Shown here: one piece after another, positions 16,940 through 25,706 of the stretch
Numbering within the stretch: the stretch's first letter is position 1
How the letters are laid out: each line of letters opens with the position of its first letter
Source of the DNA: Candidatus Thiodiazotropha sp. (ex Monitilora ramsayi)
GTDB taxonomy: Bacteria; Pseudomonadota; Gammaproteobacteria; Chromatiales; Chromatiaceae
NCBI GenBank assembly: GCA_025655575.1
Contig: JAHXIP010000021.1
Span: 1-62,412 of the forward strand
Length of the DNA stretch: 62,412 nt
Direction: 5' to 3'
Notes under the pieces: generated by a model
What the model was told of the DNA's origin: nothing
Seen by the model: only the letters and a program-made list of their open reading frames with translations
Database searches by the model: none
Position numbers and translations under genes: made by a program

Positions 16940-17237
16940 GTCAGAGTGCCTCTGTTCCATGTTGAAAACGGATTCCTCTTTCAAGCTGAATTAAATGCCT
17001 GCGAGGAGTTATTAATCTTTACCCATGCTTTCTATATGACCCCCTTGGATTGTCAACTCGATCTCACCGAAAAGTGATACTCGTATTCGCAGGGTGTGAT
17101 CTATCGCACTGATTGGGATGTTTCTTAGCGTAGACTTTCAACTCCATGATTTACTTGACGATATATGAAGCTAATTCTTATTCGTGTTTTGCCTTGATCG
17201 AAAAGACAAGTGCGGCATCTGAAGGGACCATCAGCGA

Positions 17238-19877
17238 ATGAACAACTCTTATCGTAAAATTACTGCAGCTCTTTCGGGCTTATGTATTCCGGTCCTTTTA
17301 TTGGTCGGATGTGGCACAGGTAGTGATGAGCCCGATCCTGTTGTGGTGGATAAACCGATTGCTTATGTAAAAAGGCCAGTGATCGAAACAGCAACTACGG
17401 ATATCCGGGTTACTCAAGCATTCGAGGCGGGAGGGGATCTCTATCTAAGAGATCGCGCATCCCCCAGTGCTGCGGAGTACAACATTACGGGTAGTATCAC
17501 GGGTGGACAGGGTGATGTGCGTGATGTCTCTGTCTCTTTTGAAGGGGATAAGTTACTTTTTTCAATGCGTATGCCGCTGATTGAAGGGGCCGACCCGGAG
17601 GATCAGCCGACATGGAATATCTGGGAATATGACATAACGACAAGCGGTCTCAGGCGAATCATCAGTTCTGATATCACTGCAGAAGATGGGCATGATCGTT
17701 TCCCCCATTTCCTGCCAGATGGGCGCATCGTCTTCTCTTCAACTCGCCAGCGACTTGCCAAGGCGAGGTTGTTGGATGAAGGTAAATCACAGTATTTGGC
17801 CATGGAGCAGGCGGTGGATGAACCTGCCATGGTCTTGCATGTCATGGATGACGACGGTCAAAATATTAAACAGATTTCACTAAATCGCAGTCATGATTTT
17901 GCTCCCAGTGTGCTTGACAATGGTCAGATCGTTTTTAGTCGCTGGGATAATGCGGACGGTAATAACGCCATCCATCTCTATCGTATGAATCCAGACGGTA
18001 CAGAGCTGGAGTTGCTCTACGGCGTGAATAGCCATGACACGGGCACCGCCGGTAGCACGGTGCAGTTTATGCGGCCGATGGAGATGCCGGACGGACAGCT
18101 TTTGAGCCTGCTGCTCCCATTTGATGGTACCAATTGGGGTGGGGCAATGATGCGTATCGATTCCCCCAGCTTCGTCGATAATCAACAGCCGACATGGCAG
18201 AATTTAGGACTGGCAGGACCCGCACAGTCATTCGCCACAGTGCATGAGGTAACAACAGACGGCACCGCTTCCAGTGGTGGTCGCCTGAGCAGTGCATTTC
18301 CACTCTATGACGGCACCAATCGTCTGCTGATCAGCTGGAGCCAGTGCCGTTTGATGGAGAACGGTATTATCGTTCCCTGTACCGCAGATCGTCTGGCGAA
18401 TCCCAGTCATGTAGAAGCGCCACCAATCTACGGTATCTTCGTTTACGATATCTCGCAGCAGACCCAGTTACCAATCGTCGCTCCACAGGAAGGCGTGATC
18501 TACAGTGAAGTGGTGGCTGCGGACAATCGAACGCTGCCGACAGTCCGGCTTGATAAAATGCCGGGCGTTGAACTTGATCCCACCTTGGTGGATGAAAAAG
18601 TGGGATTGCTCCATATCCGCAGTATCTATGACATGGATGGGTTGGATACCGCTACACCGGATATTCCGACCCTCGCCGACCCTGCACAGACACTGGCGGC
18701 GAATCGGACCGCCCGATTCTTAAGACTGATCAAACCGGTCACCATTCCTGATCAGGATGTTCTCGACTTTTCCAATTCTGCCTTTGGGCGTACCGCGCAA
18801 TTCGGTATGCGGGAAGTGATTGGCTATACCCCCATCGAGCCTGATGGTTCGGTACAGGTAAGGGTACCGGCCAATATTCCTGTCAGCTTTGAAGTGCTCG
18901 ATGCCGACGGTAGAAAGATTGAACAGAATCACCCCTTCTGGTTGCAATTCCGTCCAGGCGAAGTGATTGAGTGCAGTGGCTGTCATGACCCTGCCAGTCC
19001 ACTGCCGCATGGACGCCTGACAGCGGCACCACCCAGTGTCAATGCTGGTGCTCCCTCAGGTAGTTTGCCGTTTCCCAATACCGACCCGGCATTATGGACT
19101 AATCCTGGAGAGTCGATGGCGCAGACCCGTAATCGTCTAAATTGCAGCGGCGGTGCCTGTGAGCCGACAATGGATGTTCTCTTCACCGATGAGTGGACCG
19201 ACACCACGGTACGTGCAGCCGATCCGGATATTACTTTCCGCTACGATGACCTGACAACAGCACAGCCCATGAGTGGTAGTAATTGTGATACCACCTGGAA
19301 CAGTCTCTGCCGTTCGATTATCCATTACGAAGCGCATATCCATCCCCTATGGAGTCAGCCACGAGAGGTTTTGGACAGTATGAATAATGTGATTGACGAT
19401 CACACCTGTACCAGCTGCCACACCTCGGACAATGCCGGTGTGGCGGTAGAGCCGGAAGCCCAGCTTAGTCTGATTGATGGTGCATCCGATGATGAACCTG
19501 AACATTTTGCTGCGTATCACGAATTGCTCTACCCCGATAATGTTCAGGTAGTCAATGCTGACGGAATACTAGAGGAATTACTGGTGCCAGCAACTGACGC
19601 GGACGGTAATCAGCTCTATGAAGTTGATGCGGACGGCAACTTGATACTGGATGTTGATGGAAATCCGATCCCCCTGCCTGATGTACCGGTGCCGGTTGCC
19701 GGTGGTGCCTCTATGGTTGCAGGTTCTGCAGCAGCAGGACGGTTCCTGGGTAAATTCGATGCAGGCGGTACACACAGTGGATATCTGAGTGATGCAGAGA
19801 AGCGCTTAATCGCCGAGTGGCTAGATATCGGTGCTCAGTATTACAATGACCCCTTTCTCGCACCATTGGATAACTGA
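17238..19877 (+). CDS. HzsA-related diheme lipoprotein with beta-propeller (PD40-like) repeats
   Basis: The 879-aa product begins with a lipoprotein signal (lipobox LLVGC). The N-terminal half contains TolB/PD40-like propeller strands (DGHDRFPHFLPDGRIVFSS, RSHDFAPSVLDNGQIVFSRW, IHLYRMNPDGTELELLYG). The C-terminal half carries two c-type haem motifs, CSGCH at 579-583 and CTSCH at 724-728, separated by a Cys-rich region. This layout matches proteins called HzsA-related after the alpha subunit of hydrazine synthase; there is no evidence for hydrazine chemistry here, as the other subunits are absent. A repetitive Asp/Gly stretch near 800 (DADGNQLYEVDADGNL) may bind calcium. It leads a six-gene plus-strand operon; the next start is 3 bases past its stop. 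Confidence 0.87.
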   Translation: MNNSYRKITAALSGLCIPVLLLVGCGTGSDEPDPVVVDKPIAYVKRPVIETATTDIRVTQAFEAGGDLYLRDRASPSAAEYNITGSITGGQGDVRDVSVSFEGDKLLFSMRMPLIEGADPEDQPTWNIWEYDITTSGLRRIISSDITAEDGHDRFPHFLPDGRIVFSSTRQRLAKARLLDEGKSQYLAMEQAVDEPAMVLHVMDDDGQNIKQISLNRSHDFAPSVLDNGQIVFSRWDNADGNNAIHLYRMNPDGTELELLYGVNSHDTGTAGSTVQFMRPMEMPDGQLLSLLLPFDGTNWGGAMMRIDSPSFVDNQQPTWQNLGLAGPAQSFATVHEVTTDGTASSGGRLSSAFPLYDGTNRLLISWSQCRLMENGIIVPCTADRLANPSHVEAPPIYGIFVYDISQQTQLPIVAPQEGVIYSEVVAADNRTLPTVRLDKMPGVELDPTLVDEKVGLLHIRSIYDMDGLDTATPDIPTLADPAQTLAANRTARFLRLIKPVTIPDQDVLDFSNSAFGRTAQFGMREVIGYTPIEPDGSVQVRVPANIPVSFEVLDADGRKIEQNHPFWLQFRPGEVIECSGCHDPASPLPHGRLTAAPPSVNAGAPSGSLPFPNTDPALWTNPGESMAQTRNRLNCSGGACEPTMDVLFTDEWTDTTVRAADPDITFRYDDLTTAQPMSGSNCDTTWNSLCRSIIHYEAHIHPLWSQPREVLDSMNNVIDDHTCTSCHTSDNAGVAVEPEAQLSLIDGASDDEPEHFAAYHELLYPDNVQVVNADGILEELLVPATDADGNQLYEVDADGNLILDVDGNPIPLPDVPVPVAGGASMVAGSAAAGRFLGKFDAGGTHSGYLSDAEKRLIAEWLDIGAQYYNDPFLAPLDN

Positions 19878-19880
19878 CGT

Positions 19881-20642
19881 TTGAGACAAAAGAGGTTTAA
19901 GCAGGTCCTTCAGCCTGGCTGGCTGTTGTTGTTGCTATGGCTGGTACCGTTAATGGGTCGAGCAGAGCAGGCGCATCTCAGCGTTGAGGTGACAGCACCC
20001 TATATCGAAGTGCACACCGGTCCCGGAATCGGCTACCCGATCGACTATGTGGTCGAGCGTGGTGAGTCCGTTGAGGTACTCAAGCGTCGAACTGACTGGT
20101 TTCAAGTGCGTACCCGCCGTGAACATTTAGGCTGGGTCCATGTGGAGCAGATGCAACTGACCATGACAGCTGATGGAGAGCCGCTATCTGTTCAACTCTT
20201 CACGTTTGATGATTTCAAGCAGCGGAACTGGGAGTTTGGTTTTCTCGGCGGCGACATGGATGGCGCAGCGGTATTGAGTGTTTATGGCGGGTATGCCTTT
20301 AACGATAATTTATCCACGGAGATAACGCTGTCGCAGGCGATAGGCAACTTTTCCAGTGAATATATGGTCGATGTCAACCTGCTCTCCCACCCGTTTCCAG
20401 AGTGGCGTTACAGCCCCTTTTTTACGATTGGGGGTGGCATGATCAACACCAAACCGAATACCACCTTGGTACAGACCGAAGACCGTACCGATTCGACCGC
20501 GCATGTCGGTATTGGCCTGCACGCCTATATGACACGACGTTTCTTTCTGCGCGCTGAGTTCAGACACTACACCGTCTTTACCAGTCGCGATGATAATGAG
20601 GATTTTGATCAGTGGAAAATTGGATTCGGTTTCTTCTTTTAA
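19881..20642 (+). CDS. SH3-domain outer-membrane beta-barrel protein
   Basis: The TTG start follows the HzsA-related stop by 3 bases and leads into a signal peptide (WLLLLLWLVPLMGRA). Residues about 35-90 form a bacterial SH3 domain (YIEVHTGPGIGYPIDYVVER, TDWFQVRTRREHLGWVH). The rest is an alternating beta-barrel with terminal Phe run (GFGFFF). SH3 domains of this type often bind peptidoglycan, so the protein may tie an outer-membrane barrel to the cell wall. The next gene starts inside its last 31 bases. Confidence 0.85.
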   Translation: MRQKRFKQVLQPGWLLLLLWLVPLMGRAEQAHLSVEVTAPYIEVHTGPGIGYPIDYVVERGESVEVLKRRTDWFQVRTRREHLGWVHVEQMQLTMTADGEPLSVQLFTFDDFKQRNWEFGFLGGDMDGAAVLSVYGGYAFNDNLSTEITLSQAIGNFSSEYMVDVNLLSHPFPEWRYSPFFTIGGGMINTKPNTTLVQTEDRTDSTAHVGIGLHAYMTRRFFLRAEFRHYTVFTSRDDNEDFDQWKIGFGFFF

Positions 20643-21274
20643 GCGGCATTGTGCTGACGATGTTCATGGGTAGCATGCCTGCTTTTTCGCAGGAGGCGAT
20701 TGATGGCAGCCTGCGTTCAGAGCCGGTTGTACAACCGGAAATTGCCCGGCGGGAATTTGTCGAACCCGATATCGATGAAGAGGATTTTGAGGTGGGTGCT
20801 TACGCGGGTTTTCTCAGTATTGAGGATTTCGGTACCAGTCCGGTTTACGGTGCGAGAATCGCTTATCACGTCACAGAGGGAATTTTTCTCGAGGCTGCAA
20901 TAGGCACCAGTACCGCAGACAAAACCAGTTTCGAGCTACTCAGTGGCAATGTTCAGCTACTGACTGATGATCAGCGGGACTTCACCTATTACAACCTCTC
21001 GGCGGGATACAACTTGTTACCCGGTGAAGTCTTTTTGGGTGGTCGGCATGCCTACAACAGCCAGTTCTATCTGATCGCCGGCGTGGGCAGTACCCGTTTT
21101 GCCGGGAACGACGAATTTACCGTTAACGTTGGTGCAGGCTACCGTCTGCTGATCAACGACTGGCTGACCCTGCATCTGGATGCCAGGGACCATATGTTTG
21201 AGTCGGATCTGCTGGGCGAGGCAAAGACCACGCACAATATCGAGCTGCATGGCGGCCTGACCTTTTTCTTTTGA
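20612..21274 (+). CDS. Outer-membrane beta-barrel domain protein
   Basis: The GTG start lies inside the upstream gene, with GAGGA about 10 bases before it. The signal peptide is WIRFLLLSGIVLTMFMGSMP with cleavage near AFSQ. The mature 190-residue protein has an acidic N-terminal linker (DIDEEDFEVGAY) and alternating strands, ending HGGLTFFF as a barrel signal for BAM. It resembles the C-terminal half of the preceding SH3 protein, so the two are possibly related barrels that act as a pair. Function unknown. Confidence 0.83.
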   Translation: MENWIRFLLLSGIVLTMFMGSMPAFSQEAIDGSLRSEPVVQPEIARREFVEPDIDEEDFEVGAYAGFLSIEDFGTSPVYGARIAYHVTEGIFLEAAIGTSTADKTSFELLSGNVQLLTDDQRDFTYYNLSAGYNLLPGEVFLGGRHAYNSQFYLIAGVGSTRFAGNDEFTVNVGAGYRLLINDWLTLHLDARDHMFESDLLGEAKTTHNIELHGGLTFFF

Positions 21275-21284
21275 GGAATTCACT

Positions 21285-21800
21285 ATGTTGAAGTATACCC
21301 GCACGCTGAAATGGACCAGAACAATGTTGGCGACTGTGGCGATGATGCTGGCCATGGGACATGTGTTCGCTACCAATACATCCGGTCCGGCACCGGATTT
21401 CACTTTGAAAAGCCGCTCTGGTGAAAATATCAAACTGAGCGAGCTTCGCGGTCAGGTGGTGATGATCAATTTCTGGGCCTCCTGGTGCGGTCCCTGCCGC
21501 CAGGAGATGCCGATACTGGACCAGCTCTATCAACGCTATGAGCCCATGGGGTTCACCCTGTTGGGCGTGAACGTGGAAGAGGATAGTGCTGCGGCTGAGA
21601 AGGTGCTGAGAGAGATTCCTGTCAGCTTCCCAGTACTTTATGACAGCAAAAACCAGGTCAGTGAGAACTATCAGGTACGCGCCATGCCGAGTACCTTTCT
21701 CATCGACCGGGACGGCAAGGTGCGGTATCTCCACAAGGGTTATAAGCCGGGTTACGAAGATGAGTACCAGCAACAGGTCCGGGAGCTGATCCGCGAATGA
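21285..21800 (+). CDS. TlpA-like thiol-disulfide oxidoreductase
   Basis: A 171-aa exported thioredoxin-fold protein. The signal peptide ends near GHVFA, and the fold follows with PAPDFTLKSRSGE, the active site WASWCGPCRQEMP and the cis-proline loop AMPSTFLID. Such proteins reduce or shuffle disulfides, or keep cytochrome or metal-site cysteines reduced, in the periplasm. Its stop overlaps the start of the DUF4266 lipoprotein (ATGA), whose Cys-bearing tail is a natural candidate substrate (inference). AGGAATTCACT precedes the ATG. Confidence 0.92.
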   Translation: MLKYTRTLKWTRTMLATVAMMLAMGHVFATNTSGPAPDFTLKSRSGENIKLSELRGQVVMINFWASWCGPCRQEMPILDQLYQRYEPMGFTLLGVNVEEDSAAAEKVLREIPVSFPVLYDSKNQVSENYQVRAMPSTFLIDRDGKVRYLHKGYKPGYEDEYQQQVRELIRE

Positions 21801-22036
21801 TGCCAATGGGTAAGCGCACACTCCGGGTTGCAGTTGTGATATTGCTGGCCATGCTGGTTTCCGCCTGTAGCGTCGAACCCTGGGTGAAGCCCTATGAGCG
21901 GGCGAATCTGGCCGATCCCATCATGAGTTTTGATCGTGATCCCGTGGCGAATGCCTATCGGCTTCACGTCTATGAGACCCGTGAGGCAGCACGTGGTGCT
22001 GATGGCAAGGGGGGAGGCGGCTGTGGCTGTAACTAG
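21797..22036 (+). CDS. DUF4266 mini-lipoprotein with Gly/Cys tail
   Basis: This 79-aa protein has a lipoprotein signal (VAVVILLAMLVSAC, lipobox VSAC), so the mature part is only about 55 residues. A conserved-looking core (WVKPYERANLADPIMSFDRD, then NAYRLHVYETREAARGAD) is followed by a flexible tail ending KGGGGCGCN. The two tail cysteines could bind a metal, form a disulfide for the adjacent TlpA, or attach a cofactor. The gene overlaps tlpA by 4 bases and the DUF3570 gene by 14, implying tight co-translation. I recall DUF4266, DUF3570, TlpA and ApbE genes recurring as neighbours in other genomes. The function is not established. Confidence 0.88.
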   Translation: MMPMGKRTLRVAVVILLAMLVSACSVEPWVKPYERANLADPIMSFDRDPVANAYRLHVYETREAARGADGKGGGGCGCN

Positions 22037-23159
22037 AGGGTTACTGTGCCTGGCGGGTTTTATGGCCGTCAGCGCCACACTATCGGCTGCTGTGCTGCCT
22101 GAAGAGAGGGCTGATGTACTGTTTCACAGCTATGATGGTGGTGGCGTCACAGTCGATGGTCCTTCAATCCTGGTGCGCAAATCGATCGGTCAGAGTGTCT
22201 CCGTTAAAGCAAACTACTATGTCGATTCTATTTCGAGCGCATCGGTGGATGTCATTAGTAATGCCTCCCCTTATACAGAAGAACGAACAGAGACAAGCCT
22301 AGGTGTAGACTATCTACACAACAAGACGCTGATGAATTTGTCTTACACGAAAAGTGATGAAAGTGACTATTTGGCAGAGACCGGTAGCTTTTCCATCAGT
22401 CATGACATGTTCGGTGATCTTACTACTGTCACGCTAGGTTACTCTGTTGGTAATGACGATATTGGGAATAATACCGACGAGACCTTCCTCAGATCGGCAA
22501 AGCGACAGAATTTTCGTCTTGGGCTGACACAGGTGTTAACCAAGAATAGCTTACTTGGTGTCAATCTTGAGACCATCACCGATGAAGGCTTTCTGAGCAG
22601 CCCATATCGACCCTATCGTTTTTCTGATGGTACGACTTTCGGCAAAGCACCTGAGAAATATCCGAATACACGCACCAGCAATGCAGTGTCATTCCGCTTT
22701 AAGTATTTTCTTCCCTACCGTGCCGCGCTCAGTGGTGAGTATCGTTACTTTCATGATACTTGGGGTATCAGCGCCAACAATGTTGAGATTGGTTACACGC
22801 ACCCGCTGAAAGCAAATTGGATCTTAGATGTTCACTATCGTTACTACACCCAAAAGGCGGCTGATTTTTATAGCGATCTCTTCAGCCGGGAAGGGGAGCT
22901 GAACTTCTTGGCGCGGGATAAAGAGCTGAGCACCTTCCAGGACCACACGATAGGGATCGGTGTGAGTTATGAGTTCAAACCATCAAGTTGGCAGTTTATC
23001 GATACAGGTACCCTCAATTTTTCATTGGATCATATTCGATTCAATTATGATGATTTTCGAGATGAAACTGCAGCTGGTGGTACCTTGGCGCCCGGAGAAG
23101 AGCCGTTTTACTCTTTTACCGCTAACGTGATCATGGCCTATCTGTCGATTTGGTATTGA
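22023..23159 (+). CDS. DUF3570 family outer-membrane protein
   Basis: A 378-aa predicted beta-barrel. I favour the GTG at 22023 because it is preceded by GGGGGGAGG and opens a normal signal peptide (AVTRGLLCLAGFMAVSATLS). The frame stays open back to 21930, but that part reads the DUF4266 gene out of frame. Typical features are PEERADVLFHSYDGGGVTV near the N-terminus, many alternating strands, a SYEF strand and the end IMAYLSIWY. DUF3570 proteins occur next to DUF4266 lipoproteins; the barrel may export or display that partner. It is last in the operon, and 235 bases separate it from yajC. Confidence 0.87.
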   Translation: MAVTRGLLCLAGFMAVSATLSAAVLPEERADVLFHSYDGGGVTVDGPSILVRKSIGQSVSVKANYYVDSISSASVDVISNASPYTEERTETSLGVDYLHNKTLMNLSYTKSDESDYLAETGSFSISHDMFGDLTTVTLGYSVGNDDIGNNTDETFLRSAKRQNFRLGLTQVLTKNSLLGVNLETITDEGFLSSPYRPYRFSDGTTFGKAPEKYPNTRTSNAVSFRFKYFLPYRAALSGEYRYFHDTWGISANNVEIGYTHPLKANWILDVHYRYYTQKAADFYSDLFSREGELNFLARDKELSTFQDHTIGIGVSYEFKPSSWQFIDTGTLNFSLDHIRFNYDDFRDETAAGGTLAPGEEPFYSFTANVIMAYLSIWY

Positions 23160-23394
23160 TCTGATGTCATTGCCTGTTGCTGCGGCCGCTCCGAGGTTTT
23201 CCCCAGCACCTGTGTTGCATTGAGCAGCGGCTGAGAGAGCAAAGCCAGAGATCCGTTTCTGCCCCAGTGTCGCATTCGCTCCAGGGTCCTGTATCTTGCG
23301 GCCTTCTGTGTCATAATCGGCGGCTGATTTTTCCGTGTAACTGCAACAGCAGTGCCGTTTAGGACATTTTTCAACCAATTCAGAGGTTGCCGAT

Positions 23395-23730
23395 ATGAGT
23401 TTCTTTATTTCTGACGCATTGGCGGAAGCAGCACCAGGGGCTGCAGGCGGGGCGGATGCCATCACTGGTTTGTTGCCCTTGGTGATCTTTGGTGTGGTGC
23501 TCTACTTCCTGATGATACGCCCACAGGTCAAGCGACAAAAAGAGCATAAAAAAATGGTGGATGCCCTATCCAAAGGGGATGAGGTGGTTACCACTGGCGG
23601 GATGGCCGGCAAGATTACTGACATGGGTGAGAACTTCATCCAGGTCGAGATCGCCGAAGGCACTGAGGTTAAGATCCGCCGTCAAGCCGTGGATTCCATA
23701 CTGCCCAACGGATCACTTAAGGAGCTCTAG
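23395..23730 (+). CDS. yajC: Sec translocon accessory protein YajC
   Basis: A 111-aa membrane protein with one helix (about residues 21-40, ITGLLPLVIFGVVLYFLMIR) followed by the hallmark RPQVKRQKEHKKMVDALSKG and GDEVVTTGGMAGKITDM. It partners SecDF. The tgt/queA genes that usually precede yajC in gammaproteobacteria are absent; a DUF3570 gene is upstream instead. Confidence 0.96.
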   Translation: MSFFISDALAEAAPGAAGGADAITGLLPLVIFGVVLYFLMIRPQVKRQKEHKKMVDALSKGDEVVTTGGMAGKITDMGENFIQVEIAEGTEVKIRRQAVDSILPNGSLKEL

Positions 23731-23837
23731 TCTCCCGTTTATGGCGAGCCCCTGTCGTGTGATTCCGGGTTTGTGTTAAGTGCAATCTCAGATTTCTGCA
23801 AGCGATTTAGTTATTCATTGAAACAGTTGAAAAGGCA

Positions 23838-25691
23838 ATGAACCGATATCCACTCTGGAAAAACCTGCTGGTCGCGGTGGTGGTCCTGTTGGGCGGGCTC
23901 TATGCGCTGCCCAATATTTTCGATCAGGACCCCTCCATGGAGGTTTCCGCCCAACGCGATGCTGTCATCGACCTGGCGACGCAAACTCGTGTAGAAGCGG
24001 CTTTGCAAAAGTCGGGTATCTCGTCCAAGGGGATGAGTATCAATAATGGGAAATTGTTGGTGCGCTTTACCACCTCAGATGATCAGCTCAAGGCGATGGA
24101 TCCTATTGCCGCAGCGCTTGGTGAGAACTACACACAGGCGTTAACACTGCTGCCCGATCTGCCGGGTTGGTTGAGTGGATTGGGCGCAGAGCCCATGTAT
24201 CTCGGGCTCGACTTGCGCGGCGGTATCCATGTGCTGATCGATGTGGATATGGAGAGCGCGCTGGAGCAAGCACTGGAACGCTACAGTAGTGATATCCGCA
24301 CACTGCTTCGTGGAGAGAAGGTGCGCTATGTGCGTATAGGGCGAGAGGGTGAGGCAGTCATCGTCAAGTTCAATAATGCGGCGAAGCGAGATGAAGCCTC
24401 AGGTATTATCGGCGAGGAGTTTCGTTCACTGATCATAGAGGATCTGGATCAGGGTGAAGACTTCCTGGTGAAGACATCTCTCTCTCCCAGTGAGAGCCGA
24501 GATGTGAAAAAGTTTGCCCTGCAGCAGAACATCACCACCCTGCGCAACCGTGTCAACGCCCTGGGTGTGTCTGAACCACTGATCCAGCAACAGGGGGATC
24601 GCCGCATTGTCGTGCAGTTACCGGGTGCGCAGGATCCGGCAAAGGTAAAGGAATTACTCGGTGCTACGGCCACGCTGGAATACCGTCTGGCGGATACGGA
24701 ACACAGTGTTGAGGACGCGGTCAACGGCCGCGTACCACCGGGTTCGAGACTCTATCGCGAGCGAGACGGGCAGCCTGTGCTGTTGAAAAAACAGGTGATC
24801 GTGACGGGTGATCAAATCGTTGATGCTTCTTCTGGATTTGATCAGCGCTCCGGTCAGCCGGCGGTATTCGTCAGTCTTGACGGGATCGGCGCAAAACGCA
24901 TGCGTCGGATGACCAACGAGAATGTCGGAAGACCGATGGCTGTGGTCTTCATCGAAAACCGAACCACGACTCGTATGGTCAATGGCCAGCCGGAGAAAGT
25001 GAGGTCCAAGGTCGAAGAGGTGATCTCCATCGCCAATATTCTTGAGCCATTCGGTCGCCGCTTCCAGACCACAGGATTGGACAGTACCGAGGAGGCGCAC
25101 GATTTGGCACTGTTGCTGAGAGCCGGTGCATTGGCGGCCCCTATCGAGATTGTCGAGGAGCGTACAATCGGTCCCAGCCTCGGACAGGATAATATCGATC
25201 AGGGCTTCCGCTCGGTGATGATTGGTCTGGCTCTGGTGATGGTCTTCATGGCGGTCTACTATAGGGTCTTCGGGTTGGTAGCGAATCTTGCACTGGCCAT
25301 GAACCTGATTTTGGTTGTGGCGTTGCTTTCTCTGCTGCAGGCTACTCTGACGCTGCCCGGTATCGCCGGTATCGTATTGACGGTGGGTATGGCAGTGGAT
25401 GCCAATGTGCTGATCTTCGAGCGTATTCGAGAGGAGATCAAAAACGGCAGTACACCCCAGGCGAGTATCCAGGCGGGTTACGAGAAGGCTTTCTCCACCA
25501 TCATCGATGCCAACGTGACCACCCTGATTGCGGCTATCGTCCTGTTCAGTTTCGGCACCGGGCCAATCAAGGGATTCGCGATTACCCTGGCGCTCGGTAT
25601 CCTCACCTCCATGTTCACTGCCATCGTGGGTACCCGTGCAGTGATCAACCTGATCTATGGCCGCAAGCGGGTCAAATCACTTGCGGTTTAA
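23838..25691 (+). CDS. secD: Protein translocase subunit SecD
   Basis: The 617-aa length matches E. coli SecD (615). The N-terminal helix is followed by a large periplasmic domain with YLGLDLRGGIHVLIDVDM and the P1 region. Five C-terminal helices carry the RND-like motifs (GIVLTVGMAVDANVLIFERI, with the proton-relay Asp) and TIIDANVTTLIAA. SecD uses the proton gradient to help pull secreted proteins out of SecYEG. It is 107 bases from yajC and 15 from secF. Confidence 0.97.
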   Translation: MNRYPLWKNLLVAVVVLLGGLYALPNIFDQDPSMEVSAQRDAVIDLATQTRVEAALQKSGISSKGMSINNGKLLVRFTTSDDQLKAMDPIAAALGENYTQALTLLPDLPGWLSGLGAEPMYLGLDLRGGIHVLIDVDMESALEQALERYSSDIRTLLRGEKVRYVRIGREGEAVIVKFNNAAKRDEASGIIGEEFRSLIIEDLDQGEDFLVKTSLSPSESRDVKKFALQQNITTLRNRVNALGVSEPLIQQQGDRRIVVQLPGAQDPAKVKELLGATATLEYRLADTEHSVEDAVNGRVPPGSRLYRERDGQPVLLKKQVIVTGDQIVDASSGFDQRSGQPAVFVSLDGIGAKRMRRMTNENVGRPMAVVFIENRTTTRMVNGQPEKVRSKVEEVISIANILEPFGRRFQTTGLDSTEEAHDLALLLRAGALAAPIEIVEERTIGPSLGQDNIDQGFRSVMIGLALVMVFMAVYYRVFGLVANLALAMNLILVVALLSLLQATLTLPGIAGIVLTVGMAVDANVLIFERIREEIKNGSTPQASIQAGYEKAFSTIIDANVTTLIAAIVLFSFGTGPIKGFAITLALGILTSMFTAIVGTRAVINLIYGRKRVKSLAV

Positions 25692-25706
25692 AGAGGCGCA
25701 CTAGAG

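Noticed and set aside
17238..19877. Hydrazine synthase and anammox-type metabolism
   Set aside because: Only an alpha-subunit-like protein is present; the beta/gamma subunits and hydrazine dehydrogenase are absent, and the family occurs widely in non-anammox bacteria.
21797..22036. DUF4266 protein as a RiPP precursor because of its GGGGCGCN tail
   Set aside because: It has a lipoprotein signal and no radical-SAM, cyclodehydratase or protease gene is nearby. A cofactor or metal role fits better.
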